A stretch of DNA of 64,000 nt from VFKE01 sp043758025 (GTDB lineage Bacteria > Verrucomicrobiota > Verrucomicrobiia > Verrucomicrobiales > Verrucomicrobiaceae): assembly GCA_043758025.1 (NCBI GenBank), contig JAYVOH010000025.1, positions 7,035 through 71,034 of the forward strand, read 5' to 3'. Of the stretch, positions 34,363 to 45,636 are shown in pieces. The notes beneath the pieces were generated by a model, which saw only the letters and a list, made by a program, of their open reading frames with translations, searched no databases and had not been told where the DNA came from. Numbering within the stretch: the first letter of the stretch is position 1; every line of letters begins with the position of its first letter. A program made the position numbers and the translations under genes.

Positions 34363-34376
34363 GTATAAGCTTATAC
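34363..34376. promoter_or_regulatory. Palindromic operator-like site
   Basis: The perfect 14-base palindrome GTATAAGCTTATAC ends 7 bases before the rhodanese-DUF2892 start codon. Similar AT-rich dyads are used by ArsR/BigR-type sulfur or metal repressors in front of such genes. No repressor gene is seen here. Confidence 0.5.
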
Positions 34377-34459
34377 GCTAGCCGAATATACTGCGCCGCG
34401 CGGAAATTGCGAAGTTTGATACGGTTGAATCTCATTCTACAAAAGCTACTCTTCGACGA

Positions 34460-35341
34460 ATGAACATCGCAACATCTGAGGAGACACCGGCCATCGGCAT
34501 CATTGGCGGCAGCGGATTGTATGACATCGATGGATTCATCGGGCGCGAGGAGATCGCGGTCAGCACCCCTTTCGGCGATCCTTCGGACCAGATCGTTTCC
34601 GGCACCATGGCGGGCCGTCGTGTGTATTTTCTTCCGCGTCACGGCAAGGGACATCGACTCCTGCCCACGGAGATTAACCATCGGGCAAACATTTACGCAC
34701 TGCGTTCGCTCGGCGTGCGTTTCATCATCTGCGTAACGGCGGTGGGCAGTTTGAAGGAGGAATATAAACCGCGCGACATTGTGTTGCCAGATCAGTTCTT
34801 CGACCGCACTTCGCGGCGCGAGCATCACACGTTCTTTGGTCGCGGCATCGTCGCCCACATTGCATTCGCAGACCCGATCAGCGCGGGCTTGCGCAAACTC
34901 CTGGCAGAGGAATCGCGCGGGGCGGGATCAGTTGTGCATGACGGCGGGACTTACGTTTGCATGGATGGCCCGGCGTTTTCCACCCGCGCCGAATCGAACG
35001 CCAACCGTCAGCTCGGTTTCGATGTCATTGGCATGACGAACTTGCCGGAGGCGAAGCTCGCGCGCGAGGCTGAGATCGCGCTGGCTACGCTCGCGATGGT
35101 CACGGACTACGATTGCTGGAAGACCGACGAGGCGCATGTCACCGTGGACGCGATCATCGGCCATTTGCACGCGAATGCGGATCGCGCGAAAGAGATCGTG
35201 GCCCGCGTGATCCCGCGCATTCCATTGACGGCAGACTGGCCGGAGCATCACGCTTTGGACAATGCGATCATCACTGACCGCAAGCACTGGCCGGGGGAGA
35301 CGGCGGAGTCACTCGCGGCAATTCTGCAACGCCTCGGCTGA
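34460..35341 (+). CDS. mtnP: S-methyl-5'-thioadenosine phosphorylase
   Basis: A 293-residue cytoplasmic purine-nucleoside phosphorylase family enzyme. N-terminal phosphate-binding motif IGIIGGSGLYDIDG, RHGKGHRLLPTEINHRAN, TAVGSLKEEYKP and the substrate loop GMTNLPEAKLAREAE are typical of MtnP. It splits methylthioadenosine to adenine and methylthioribose-1-phosphate in methionine salvage. The length is in range. Whether it uses MTA or inosine cannot be separated by eye. Confidence 0.88.
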   Translation: MNIATSEETPAIGIIGGSGLYDIDGFIGREEIAVSTPFGDPSDQIVSGTMAGRRVYFLPRHGKGHRLLPTEINHRANIYALRSLGVRFIICVTAVGSLKEEYKPRDIVLPDQFFDRTSRREHHTFFGRGIVAHIAFADPISAGLRKLLAEESRGAGSVVHDGGTYVCMDGPAFSTRAESNANRQLGFDVIGMTNLPEAKLAREAEIALATLAMVTDYDCWKTDEAHVTVDAIIGHLHANADRAKEIVARVIPRIPLTADWPEHHALDNAIITDRKHWPGETAESLAAILQRLG

Positions 35342-35347
35342 GAGCCG

Positions 35348-35677
35348 TCAATGACGGTGCGCTCCGCCATCGCAATTGCAGCCACCCTTGGGATGGCCGG
35401 GTTTGCAACCGCAGCTTTTGTGCGTGCAGTAGCAGTGCTCATGAACTTCCACTTTCTTCTGGGGCGCGGCGCGGCGTGAATCCTGCCGGTAACGGTAGTC
35501 GTCATGATCATGATGATAATCATTTCGAGAGCCGCAGCCGTTGTCGTAGTAACGGCTTCCGCCCCCGTAGCCGCCCCCGTAGCCGCCCCCGTAGCCGGGG
35601 CCGGCAAGTTCAGCGCAAGAAACCAGACCAAATGCGAGGACGACGGAGAGTGCTAACTTTGCGAAAAGCGATTTCAT
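35348..35677 (-). CDS. Gly/Tyr/His/Cys-rich small lipoprotein
   Basis: A 109-residue product. Signal with lipobox (GLVSC, Cys21), then GYGGG repeats (about 29-40), an acidic/His run YHHDHDDYRYR, and a Cys-rich tail with seven cysteines in pairs (48, 82, 84, 89, 91, 100, 102) mixed with histidine and glycine (HCYCTHKSCGCKPGH). The tail looks like a metal-binding or knotted-disulfide module. No family was recognised. It faces mtnP tail-to-tail with 6 bases between stops. Confidence 0.6.
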   Translation of the reverse strand: MKSLFAKLALSVVLAFGLVSCAELAGPGYGGGYGGGYGGGSRYYDNGCGSRNDYHHDHDDYRYRQDSRRAAPQKKVEVHEHCYCTHKSCGCKPGHPKGGCNCDGGAHRH

Positions 35678-35820
35678 ATCAGTATGCCACCAGATTCGGG
35701 AGATTTTTCAAGTTCATTCGCAGCATAAATTGCGCTTTTCATGATCGGTCTTTCCAGTATGGTATGCTTTCACCGGCAAGGCGGTCTGAGTTCCCCGCAA
35801 CATCTTCAAACAATTCAAAC

Positions 35821-36729
35821 GTGATCACCCAACGCATGTTCTTCTCCATCTGGCTCGGAATCATCCTCAGCGTCGGTCAGACCGGCTGTTCGACCACAAA
35901 TCATGGCGCTCCAACTCCTGTAGCCTACGCCCCTTTGACCGAAGCCCGTTATGGTGCTGCCGTGGCCCCTGCCGGGCCGTCTGCGCCAGCCCGTGGCTTG
36001 AGAAATCTGGATTCCTCAATGGTGCCCAAGGTTCCGCCGCCAGGCGCGAAGGTGGTTTATAATTCCATCCACACCAGCGAGCCTTACATTGCCCTCACGT
36101 TCGATGACGGTCCGCATGTGACGAACACTCCGCGTCTGCTCGACATGCTGCGGGATCGCAACATCAAGGCCACCTTTTTTGTCGTTGGGAAATGCGCCCA
36201 GGAATATCCGCATCTCATCCGCCGCATCCTGGCCGAGGGACATGAAATCGGGAACCACACATGGACTCATCGTTCTCTCCCCACTCTTTCAGAAGCGAGC
36301 GCGCATGATGAACTGGTGAAGACCGCGAAGGCCGTGGAGGACGCCTCCGGTTATCACATCCGCGTCATGCGCCCGCCCTATGGTGCCACGAATCTGCGGC
36401 TAAAAAAAACGTGCTATGATGACTTCGGCTATCCTACCATCCTCTGGGATGTGGATCCCTTCGACTGGAAGCGCCCCGGTGCTTCCGTTGTGAAAAGCCG
36501 CATCCTGGCCGGCACCCGCCCGGGTTCCATCATCCTTTGCCATGACATTCATCAGCAAACGATCGACGCCATGCCGGATACACTCGACACACTCTTGTCG
36601 AAAGGGTATCGTTTTGTCACCGTGAGCCAGCTTCTCAATCTGGAAGCGGCTGGTGCGGCACAGGCTGCCAACACCGTTCCGCAACCAGCGGCAACTGCCT
36701 TCGAGCCGATGGCGCAAACAGGCTTGTGA
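35821..36729 (+). CDS. Polysaccharide deacetylase lipoprotein
   Basis: A GTG start at 35821 gives a clean lipoprotein signal (basic N-terminus, FFSIWLGIILSVGQTGC, Cys23); ATG 35836 is also possible. The NodB domain spans about 75-285 with all five motifs: TFDDGPH, HEIGNHTWTH, RPPYGA, WDVDPFDWK and ILCHDIH. It probably removes acetyl groups from peptidoglycan or exopolysaccharide. It is 19 bases before the GTPase gene and is the intact one of two deacetylases in this window. Confidence 0.85.
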   Translation: MITQRMFFSIWLGIILSVGQTGCSTTNHGAPTPVAYAPLTEARYGAAVAPAGPSAPARGLRNLDSSMVPKVPPPGAKVVYNSIHTSEPYIALTFDDGPHVTNTPRLLDMLRDRNIKATFFVVGKCAQEYPHLIRRILAEGHEIGNHTWTHRSLPTLSEASAHDELVKTAKAVEDASGYHIRVMRPPYGATNLRLKKTCYDDFGYPTILWDVDPFDWKRPGASVVKSRILAGTRPGSIILCHDIHQQTIDAMPDTLDTLLSKGYRFVTVSQLLNLEAAGAAQAANTVPQPAATAFEPMAQTGL

Positions 36730-36748
36730 TGCCGCCCGGCTTCGTGCA

Positions 36749-38491
36749 ATGATCGGCCAGGAATACTTCGATCTGCGCTCGCGCCTTGGCTCAGCGCTCT
36801 ATGTGCTCAAAGGTGTGGTGGTCGAGACGGCCGGCCCGGCCGACCACGTCGTCATCCTGGAGAACCTGATCAACAGCCTCAAAGACCCGTTTGTCTTCGT
36901 CGTCGCGGGCGAAGTGAACGTGGGCAAATCCACGTTCCTCAACGCGCTCTTTGGCGCGGATTTCTCGAAGACCGGCGTGATGCCGACCACGGACAAAATC
37001 TGCTTTTTCAAGCACGGCCCGGTTCCGCGCCGCGTGCCCATCACTCCCACGCTGGAGGAGGTTTACGTTCCGGCGGATTTCTTGAAGGATTTTCATATCG
37101 TGGACACGCCGGGCACGAACTCCATTGAAAGCGATCATCAGGAGATCACGGAAAAATTCGTGCCGGTGGCGGATCTGGTGATCTTCGTTTTCTCCGCGAT
37201 GAATCCGTGGGGCGCATCGGCGTGGTCGTTTCTGGAAAAAGTTCACAGCCACTGGATGCGGCACGTCATGTTCATCCTCCAGCAGTGCGACCTGCGCGCG
37301 CCAGAGGAGATCGCGGCCATTCTTGATTACATGCGCCAGCTCTGCCGTCAGCGTTTGGGCACGGAGTTCCCGATCTTTCCGGTCTCCGCGAAGAAGGCCT
37401 ATCTCGCGCGCAGCTCCGGTCTGGACCGGGAAAAACTGATGGAAGAGAGCGGCTTCGTCGGACTGGAACAGCACATTTCCAAATCCATCGCGGGCAGCAG
37501 CGTGCGCACTCACAAAATCGCCAACGCCCTGCGTGTCGCGCGGGAAATTCTCGCCGGCCTGCGCGCCCAGTCCGGCGGACGCATCACGAGCCGCGAGGAA
37601 AAATTCCGTGTGCTCGAAGAAATTGAAGGCGCGCTTTCCATGCAATGCCGGCGCACGGTGGACAAGCTTTCCAGCGCAGTCGAGGTCACGGTCGGCTACT
37701 ACGAAAAGGGAGCCGAAGAACTCATGTCGCACGTGCGGCGGCAGCTCACCTGTGGGTCCACTTTCGCCAATTTGCTGGATGAAAAACGCCGGATTGATGA
37801 GGAGGGGAAATCGCTTCTCGCGCAATTGCTCACCGCCAGCCAGGAGCGATGGGAGTGCGCCGCAGCCATTATCGAGGACGATGTAGGGAACGCGGCGGAA
37901 CATTTAGGTGAAGTGGTCAAGGAGCATCTCAAAGTCCAGTTGCGGGAAGAGCTGCGGCCCGACAAGGGTTTTTGGGAAGCCCAGCGCCGCCGGTTTCTGG
38001 TGCGCATCAGTGATGTTTTTCACAAGCTCCTGGATGGTCTTGATTTGCAAAAACAGATGGCCCCGGCGTTGGTCTCATCGCGACGCCTGGCCATGGTGCA
38101 GGTGGGTATCGCCGTGGGTTCAGTGATCGCAGCGGTGCTCTGTGCGCTCTATGGCCGCTGGTTGGGCGCGGCCTCCTGCATCGCAGTCGGCGGCCTGCTC
38201 TTTGCTGTGGGCTGGAATGTATTCAAAAAAAACCTCATAAGCGCGAGGCGTGGATGCGCCGCCCGGCTGGAGGCTGTGGGGCCGCAGATGCGCGCATTGC
38301 TGGGAGAGCAATTGCGTGAAGAGACGCAGAATCTTTATGAAAGCTTTTCCGGCGTTCTGAAGCCCACGCGCGACAAACTTGCGGAGCAGGGACGGCGGCA
38401 GATTTCCCAGCACGAACAAATTGGAAATCTCATCCGCACCTTTGCGGAATTGGAAGAAGAGTTGCGCGCCGTTCCCGTGACACGGGAATAA
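36749..38491 (+). CDS. Dynamin-like GTPase with C-terminal membrane anchor
   Basis: A 580-residue protein from ATG 36749. GTPase motifs: G1 GEVNVGKST, G2 near MPTTDKICF, G3 VDTPGT, and G4 as LQQCD, which departs from N/TKxD. A long helical middle domain follows, then a double membrane region near 450-500 (MVQVGIAVGSVIAAVLCAL, CIAVGGLLFAVGWNVF). It resembles bacterial dynamin-like or LeoA-type membrane-remodelling proteins. Placement after a deacetylase and before cdsA suggests an envelope role, which is inference. Confidence 0.82.
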   Translation: MIGQEYFDLRSRLGSALYVLKGVVVETAGPADHVVILENLINSLKDPFVFVVAGEVNVGKSTFLNALFGADFSKTGVMPTTDKICFFKHGPVPRRVPITPTLEEVYVPADFLKDFHIVDTPGTNSIESDHQEITEKFVPVADLVIFVFSAMNPWGASAWSFLEKVHSHWMRHVMFILQQCDLRAPEEIAAILDYMRQLCRQRLGTEFPIFPVSAKKAYLARSSGLDREKLMEESGFVGLEQHISKSIAGSSVRTHKIANALRVAREILAGLRAQSGGRITSREEKFRVLEEIEGALSMQCRRTVDKLSSAVEVTVGYYEKGAEELMSHVRRQLTCGSTFANLLDEKRRIDEEGKSLLAQLLTASQERWECAAAIIEDDVGNAAEHLGEVVKEHLKVQLREELRPDKGFWEAQRRRFLVRISDVFHKLLDGLDLQKQMAPALVSSRRLAMVQVGIAVGSVIAAVLCALYGRWLGAASCIAVGGLLFAVGWNVFKKNLISARRGCAARLEAVGPQMRALLGEQLREETQNLYESFSGVLKPTRDKLAEQGRRQISQHEQIGNLIRTFAELEEELRAVPVTRE

Positions 38492-38542
38492 TCTGCGGAA
38501 AGTCTTGTTTGCGCCTCGCGGCTGCGTTTGCTTTGATGCGTG

Positions 38543-39451
38543 ATGCCAGACCAACCGCAAATACCCGCAGCCGTTGCCAGCAAGACGCGCGCCTTTGCCC
38601 CGCGTCTGGTGAGCACGGTGGCCTTGTTAGGGCTGATTGGCGGCGCGCTGGCCTTTCATCTGGACTGGCCGTGGGTGGTGATCATTGTCCTCTTCGGCAT
38701 GCTCGGCACCTGGGAATATGTGCGGCTGCGGCACGATGACGAGGGAGCGCGCGCCTATGGAATTCTCCTTCTGATGGTCAGCGCAGCCTACTGGGCGGCG
38801 GCGGCGTGGATGGGATTCCGCTCTCGCGGTGCAGCCCTTCCTGCGAATGCGGAAGCGATACCTTTCTGGCTGGATGCGCTCGCGGTTCTGGTGGTCATGC
38901 AGGGCGCGTTCGCGCTCACGCTCTGCCGTCCTCTCGAAGGAGAGCGCACCCTGCGGCGCATCTTGGGCACAGTGCTGGGCTTTGTTTACTCCGCACTGAC
39001 CGGCGGATTTTTTCTGCGCATCCTGTTCCACGGCGCTGATGGTGCGCATCTTTTGCTGCTAGTCATGCTCGTGGTGAAATTCAGCGACATCGGAGCTTAT
39101 GTCATCGGCTCATGGCTGGGTCGCCACAAGATGATCCCGCACATCAGCCCGGCGAAATCATGGGAAGGATTTGGCGGCGCCATCGCGGGCAGTTGTCTGG
39201 CAATGGCTGGTTTCATGTGGCTCGACGGCGGAAGGCTCGCGCCACTCACCTGGTCACATGCCATCGCGTTTCCCGTGTTGCTCTGCCTCGTTGGTGTTTT
39301 GGGCGACCTCGCGGAATCGGTGCTCAAGCGCTGCCATCAGGTCAAAGACACGGGACACACCCTGCCGGGGATCGGCGGCATTCTCGATCTCACGGACAGC
39401 ATGTTGTTCGCGATTCCCGTGGCCTATTTTTATCTTAAACTGATTTCATAG
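38543..39451 (+). CDS. cdsA: Phosphatidate cytidylyltransferase
   Basis: A 302-residue inner-membrane enzyme making CDP-diacylglycerol from CTP and phosphatidate. Several hydrophobic helices precede the CdsA signature near the C-terminus, with SPAKSWEGFGGAI, GDLAESVLKR and the KDTGHTLPGIGGILDLTDS block. ATG 38543 is chosen over the adjacent GTG 38540. It is followed 29 bases later by dxr, a common gene pair. Confidence 0.9.
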   Translation: MPDQPQIPAAVASKTRAFAPRLVSTVALLGLIGGALAFHLDWPWVVIIVLFGMLGTWEYVRLRHDDEGARAYGILLLMVSAAYWAAAAWMGFRSRGAALPANAEAIPFWLDALAVLVVMQGAFALTLCRPLEGERTLRRILGTVLGFVYSALTGGFFLRILFHGADGAHLLLLVMLVVKFSDIGAYVIGSWLGRHKMIPHISPAKSWEGFGGAIAGSCLAMAGFMWLDGGRLAPLTWSHAIAFPVLLCLVGVLGDLAESVLKRCHQVKDTGHTLPGIGGILDLTDSMLFAIPVAYFYLKLIS

Positions 39452-39480
39452 CATCCGAAGTCCGCGATCATTTTTCCAAC

Positions 39481-40638
39481 ATGAGCTGCCGCCGTCGCAA
39501 AGTCCTCATCCTCGGCTCCACCGGTTCCATCGGAACCAGCGCCTTGAAGGTCGCGCGCGACATCCCGGATCGAATGGAGATTGTCGGACTGGCCGCGCAA
39601 CGCAGTGTGGATGCATTAGTGAAGCAAGTTGCGGAGACCGGTGTGAAGCAGGTCGCGGTGACCGATCCCGTGGCCGCCAAGAAAGCACGCGCGGCGTTGC
39701 CACACGACGTGGAGATTTTTGATGGCGCATCCGGCCTGGTGGAGATCGTGCAGCAATCGGAAGCGGACATGGTGCTGGTGGCCATCGTTGGCACGGGGGG
39801 TCTCGCTCCAGCCTTGGCGGCCATCGAACTGGGCAAAGACCTTGCCGTGGCCTCGAAGGAAATTCTGGTCATGGCCGGTGAAACGGTGATGAGCGCGGCG
39901 AAACGCAAAAGTATTCTCGTGCTGCCGGTGGACAGCGAGCACAACGCGATTTTCCAATGTCTCGAAGGTCGCGATCCGGCGCATGTGCGGCGGTTGATCC
40001 TCACCGCCAGCGGCGGCCCTTTCCGCCAAGCCAGCGCGGCGGATCTGGAGCACGTCACCGTCGAGCAGGCCTTGAAACATCCCACGTGGAGCATGGGGCG
40101 CAAGATCACGATTGATTCCGCCACGCTGTTCAACAAAGGCTTGGAGATGATCGAGGCCCGCTGGCTTTTCGGCGTGCCCATGAGCCGCGTGGAAGTGGTG
40201 GTGCATCCGCAGAGCATCATTCACAGCATGGTGGAGTTAGTCGATCACTCCGTGCTCGCACAGCTCAGCCACTCCGACATGTGCTTCCCCATCCAGTATG
40301 CCGTCACCTGGCCGGACCGGGTGCCCAACAATCTGCGACCGCTCGACTTTGCGGAGCTCTCGGCCCTGAATTTTGAGGCACCGCGGGAAGATGTTTTTCC
40401 TGCGCTGCGTCTGGCGCGGCACGCCGGAGAAATCGGCGGCACCTTGCCCGCCGTGATGAACGCCGCCAACGAAGTCGCCGTGGAAGCCTTCCTTAAGCAA
40501 CGCATCACTTTCCCGGAAATCTGGCGCAGCGTGGAGCGCGTGATGGAGCGGCACACCGTCGCCGAGCATCCAGCTCTGGAGCAAATCATCGAGGCCGACG
40601 CGTGGGCGCGGCGAGTAACTTCAGCGCTGTTTGTTTGA
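39481..40638 (+). CDS. dxr: 1-deoxy-D-xylulose 5-phosphate reductoisomerase
   Basis: A 385-residue cytoplasmic enzyme of the non-mevalonate isoprenoid pathway, converting DXP to MEP. NADPH motif ILGSTGSIGTSAL, metal and substrate sites SEHNAIFQCLEG, SMGRKITIDSATLFNKGLE and VHPQSIIHSMVE are all present. The length is typical. The pathway partner dxs is at 53.7-55.6 kb. Confidence 0.95.
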   Translation: MSCRRRKVLILGSTGSIGTSALKVARDIPDRMEIVGLAAQRSVDALVKQVAETGVKQVAVTDPVAAKKARAALPHDVEIFDGASGLVEIVQQSEADMVLVAIVGTGGLAPALAAIELGKDLAVASKEILVMAGETVMSAAKRKSILVLPVDSEHNAIFQCLEGRDPAHVRRLILTASGGPFRQASAADLEHVTVEQALKHPTWSMGRKITIDSATLFNKGLEMIEARWLFGVPMSRVEVVVHPQSIIHSMVELVDHSVLAQLSHSDMCFPIQYAVTWPDRVPNNLRPLDFAELSALNFEAPREDVFPALRLARHAGEIGGTLPAVMNAANEVAVEAFLKQRITFPEIWRSVERVMERHTVAEHPALEQIIEADAWARRVTSALFV

Positions 40639-40670
40639 ATCAACGGACATGTTCCGACGCAAAATCACTT

Positions 40671-40686
40671 TGGGGTAAACACCCCA
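40671..40686 (+). terminator. Short hairpin after dxr
   Basis: TGGGGT (40671-40676) and ACCCCA (40681-40686) with a 4-base loop, 33 bases after the dxr stop. The stem is short and weak, without a T tract. Confidence 0.35.
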
Positions 40687-40721
40687 TAATACTCGGAGGC
40701 ATTTTTTGTAATCCTTGGGGC

Positions 40722-40931
40722 ATGAATCCCGGTGAATCCGTTTTGTATCAGGAGAAGTCTTGCGTTGTGCTGGATCATAATCAGGAAGGCTACTCCCTTG
40801 AGGAGGGGCAAGTTCTTCTCGAGGACGTCAAGCACTACGCCACCCGAAGGGGGCGCGTTCGCCATCTGGCCAATATTGATGCCGGCCATCAGGAGTCGGT
40901 AGGCTCATCTCCCGACACTCCTTCCTCGTGA
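40722..40931 (+). CDS. Small hypothetical protein
   Basis: A 69-residue frame from ATG 40722 (MNPGESVLYQEKSCVVLDHN...). It has polar, soluble composition and no recognisable motif or signal. Codon use is like its neighbours, but there is no clear ribosome binding site, so a chance frame is possible. It ends 45 bases before the convergent next gene. Confidence 0.4.
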   Translation: MNPGESVLYQEKSCVVLDHNQEGYSLEEGQVLLEDVKHYATRRGRVRHLANIDAGHQESVGSSPDTPSS

Positions 40932-40976
40932 TGCGAAATTCCCGGTTGATCAAGGAGAAGGTCAGCATGGCGCTAA

Positions 40977-42146
40977 TCACAACTGCTTCGCGGAGAAGTT
41001 GCGAATCCAGCCCATGCATTCCCAGCCCCATGAGATGGCGATACCGCCGTGGTCCAGGGTTTGACCGCCGATGGTCGCGACCATTTTTTCATCGCCTATG
41101 TCCACGATCCTCTCGTCGTCCACCCAGATTTGGATTCGCGTTCCGATGACATCCAAACGAATTTTGTTTCCCTTCTCCGTATCGATTTTCAATCCCTTCC
41201 CGCGGGCCAAGGTTCGTGCACCATCTAAGAGCGGCTGGCTCCATCCGGTTGCTGAGGGAGAGTAATGATTGTAGTTGCAAGCAAGCGACCAACTGCCATC
41301 GGCAGCGATGCCGAAGCCATAAGAACTTTCCCCTTTCTCGTTCCAACTCTCCTTTGAGTCGGTCACATGAAATGAGATGCCGCAGGACCGATAGTCCGCA
41401 GGAAGTCCGTGGGGGTTGAGTGCCGGGCTCACTCCAGTCATTCCCAGCTCAAACTCCACTCTATAGTCCTTCCAGTCTGGATTTCCGATGTTCGTCACAA
41501 GAGTGGGGCTGCGTCCATTGCCCCAATGCCCGTAATTGAATCCGGGCCGCGCTTTGGGCAGTGTGACAAGTTTGTCTCCCTGAACTTCAAACATCGTCCG
41601 CCACGGCGTCCAGTTCACGTTGCCGAATTTCAGCAGCCCATCACCTGGCGGCAGTTCGCCTTCCTGCGGCACAGAGAATGTAATCCGGTCGATCTGGTCG
41701 AAGTTGATTTTAAGATTGCCCAAAATCGTTTGGATCGGAAAGGTGGAATCCGGCGCGTAATCACCCGGTTCTGAACCCGGTTGTGGCATGGGATTATTTT
41801 TAATCGCCCCTGTAAGCTGGTCGCCATTGCGAAATTTTATCACCACACTCTTATCCTTGTGGCAGATTTCAAACTGACGGATTTTGTCCAATAGGAGATC
41901 CAGACAAGCAGCCATATTGGAAAACTCCCGAGTTCCGAATGCCTCAGTATAAAAAGGAAGTGTCTTCTCCAGAGGTTTGCCGACCAGTCTCGAGCCGTCC
42001 GTCAATTCCAGCGTGGCGCGCAACTGACCTCGCGCAAGGGGGTGCAAACAATTCTCGTCCTGCGCAGCCGCGGCCACGACTGCAAGGATGAGCGAGGCTA
42101 GGATTACCGGACGGAACCGATGAGGGATGATAGGGCATGTTTTCAT
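40977..42146 (-). CDS. Exported hypothetical protein, DUF1080-like concanavalin fold
   Basis: A 389-residue protein with a signal peptide (FRPVILASLILAVVAAAA). The first half contains two short repeats of the GxxLxG type (TDGSRLVGKPL, RNGDQLTGAIKNNP). The second half looks like a lectin/glucanase-type beta sandwich with WKDYRVEFELGM, YGFGIAADGSW and IRLDVIGTRIQIWVDDERIVD, similar to DUF1080/LamG sheets. It could bind or act on carbohydrate. No catalytic residues can be assigned. Confidence 0.7.
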   Translation of the reverse strand: MKTCPIIPHRFRPVILASLILAVVAAAAQDENCLHPLARGQLRATLELTDGSRLVGKPLEKTLPFYTEAFGTREFSNMAACLDLLLDKIRQFEICHKDKSVVIKFRNGDQLTGAIKNNPMPQPGSEPGDYAPDSTFPIQTILGNLKINFDQIDRITFSVPQEGELPPGDGLLKFGNVNWTPWRTMFEVQGDKLVTLPKARPGFNYGHWGNGRSPTLVTNIGNPDWKDYRVEFELGMTGVSPALNPHGLPADYRSCGISFHVTDSKESWNEKGESSYGFGIAADGSWSLACNYNHYSPSATGWSQPLLDGARTLARGKGLKIDTEKGNKIRLDVIGTRIQIWVDDERIVDIGDEKMVATIGGQTLDHGGIAISWGWECMGWIRNFSAKQL

Positions 42147-42232
42147 AGTGGTAGCGTAATGGCACCACGATGAAGCTGGTCACTTTCTTGTAAAATTGTG
42201 TAAGAAATTTGTTTCGTTCTACCCGCGCTGCA

Positions 42233-44713
<2,481 letters not shown>

Positions 44714-44811
44714 AATAAAAACAGTAGTATTAACTAGGACTTATAAAAAAGATTGTCGTGTTGGACGCATCGCCGCTTGCGTTGACTAACGTGACGCGCA
44801 TCATCGCACCT

Positions 44812-45612
44812 ATGCGTGTATTTTCATCTGGAATCGCCACCGGCCTTGTTTGGCTAGCGTGTTTTGTTTTGAGAAATCATGCTGAGGAAATCCGGCGCGC
44901 AGTTCCCGCGAACGAGGTTGCGCTAGTGCAAGAAATTCGCCGAGCTGCACCATCTGATGAAGTTCCGCCGCAGAAGGTTCCGTCCGACAACATACCAGGG
45001 GTCATCGAGCGCGGGCCGGACTCGGAGCCTTGTGTCGCCCTGACACTCGATGCCGGATCGGAAGCAGGCCCGGTGCCGCAGATGCTGGAGACGCTTCGTT
45101 CACGCCATATCAAGATCACGTTCTTTGTCACCGGAGATTTCGTCGCCACTTATCCTGACATTGTCAGGCAGATCGCGGCGGACGGACACGAGTTCGGCAA
45201 TCACTCGCTGACGCATCCCGATCTGCGCAAGGTGAGCGACATGCAGATTCGTCATGAACTGGAGGCCACCGAGCAGTTGCTCAAGCTCACCACCGGCAAG
45301 ACCACGCGTCCTTTTTTCCGTCCGCCCTACGGCGAGTATGACAACCGCGTGTTGCGTCTGGCGCAGCAACACGGATACACCACCGTATGCTGGTCGCTCG
45401 ACAGCCTTGATTCCGTGGGCGTGAGCAAATCTCCGCGCTTTCTGGTGGAGCGCATCACCTCCCGGCTTGGAGTCAATGAAGTGCGCGGTGCGATCGTTCT
45501 CATGCATTGCGACAGCAACGCCACCGCCACCGCGCTGCCGGTGATCCTCGATCACTTCAAGTCGCTTAAACTCGATGTGGTTCCGTTGTCGAGACTGCTG
45601 GGTGCGAAATGA
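44812..45612 (+). CDS. Exported polysaccharide deacetylase-like protein with altered motif 1
   Basis: A 266-residue protein from ATG 44812 with an N-terminal membrane/signal segment (FSSGIATGLVWLACFVL). An imperfect EIRRAVPANEV/EIRRAAPSDEV repeat (25-48) precedes the NodB fold. Motif 1 reads TLDAGSE in place of TFDDGP, so one of the usual acidic pair is missing. Motif 2 GNHSLTHPD, motif 3 RPPYGEYD, motif 4 SLDSLD and motif 5 LMHC are recognisable. Activity may be reduced or metal use altered. Confidence 0.75.
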   Translation: MRVFSSGIATGLVWLACFVLRNHAEEIRRAVPANEVALVQEIRRAAPSDEVPPQKVPSDNIPGVIERGPDSEPCVALTLDAGSEAGPVPQMLETLRSRHIKITFFVTGDFVATYPDIVRQIAADGHEFGNHSLTHPDLRKVSDMQIRHELEATEQLLKLTTGKTTRPFFRPPYGEYDNRVLRLAQQHGYTTVCWSLDSLDSVGVSKSPRFLVERITSRLGVNEVRGAIVLMHCDSNATATALPVILDHFKSLKLDVVPLSRLLGAK

Positions 45613-45636
45613 GCCAGACGGGTTTATCCTCGCTGC

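Noticed and set aside
36791..37903. 370-residue minus-strand frame
   Set aside because: It lies antisense within the dynamin-like GTPase, whose G1 and G3 motifs are clear.
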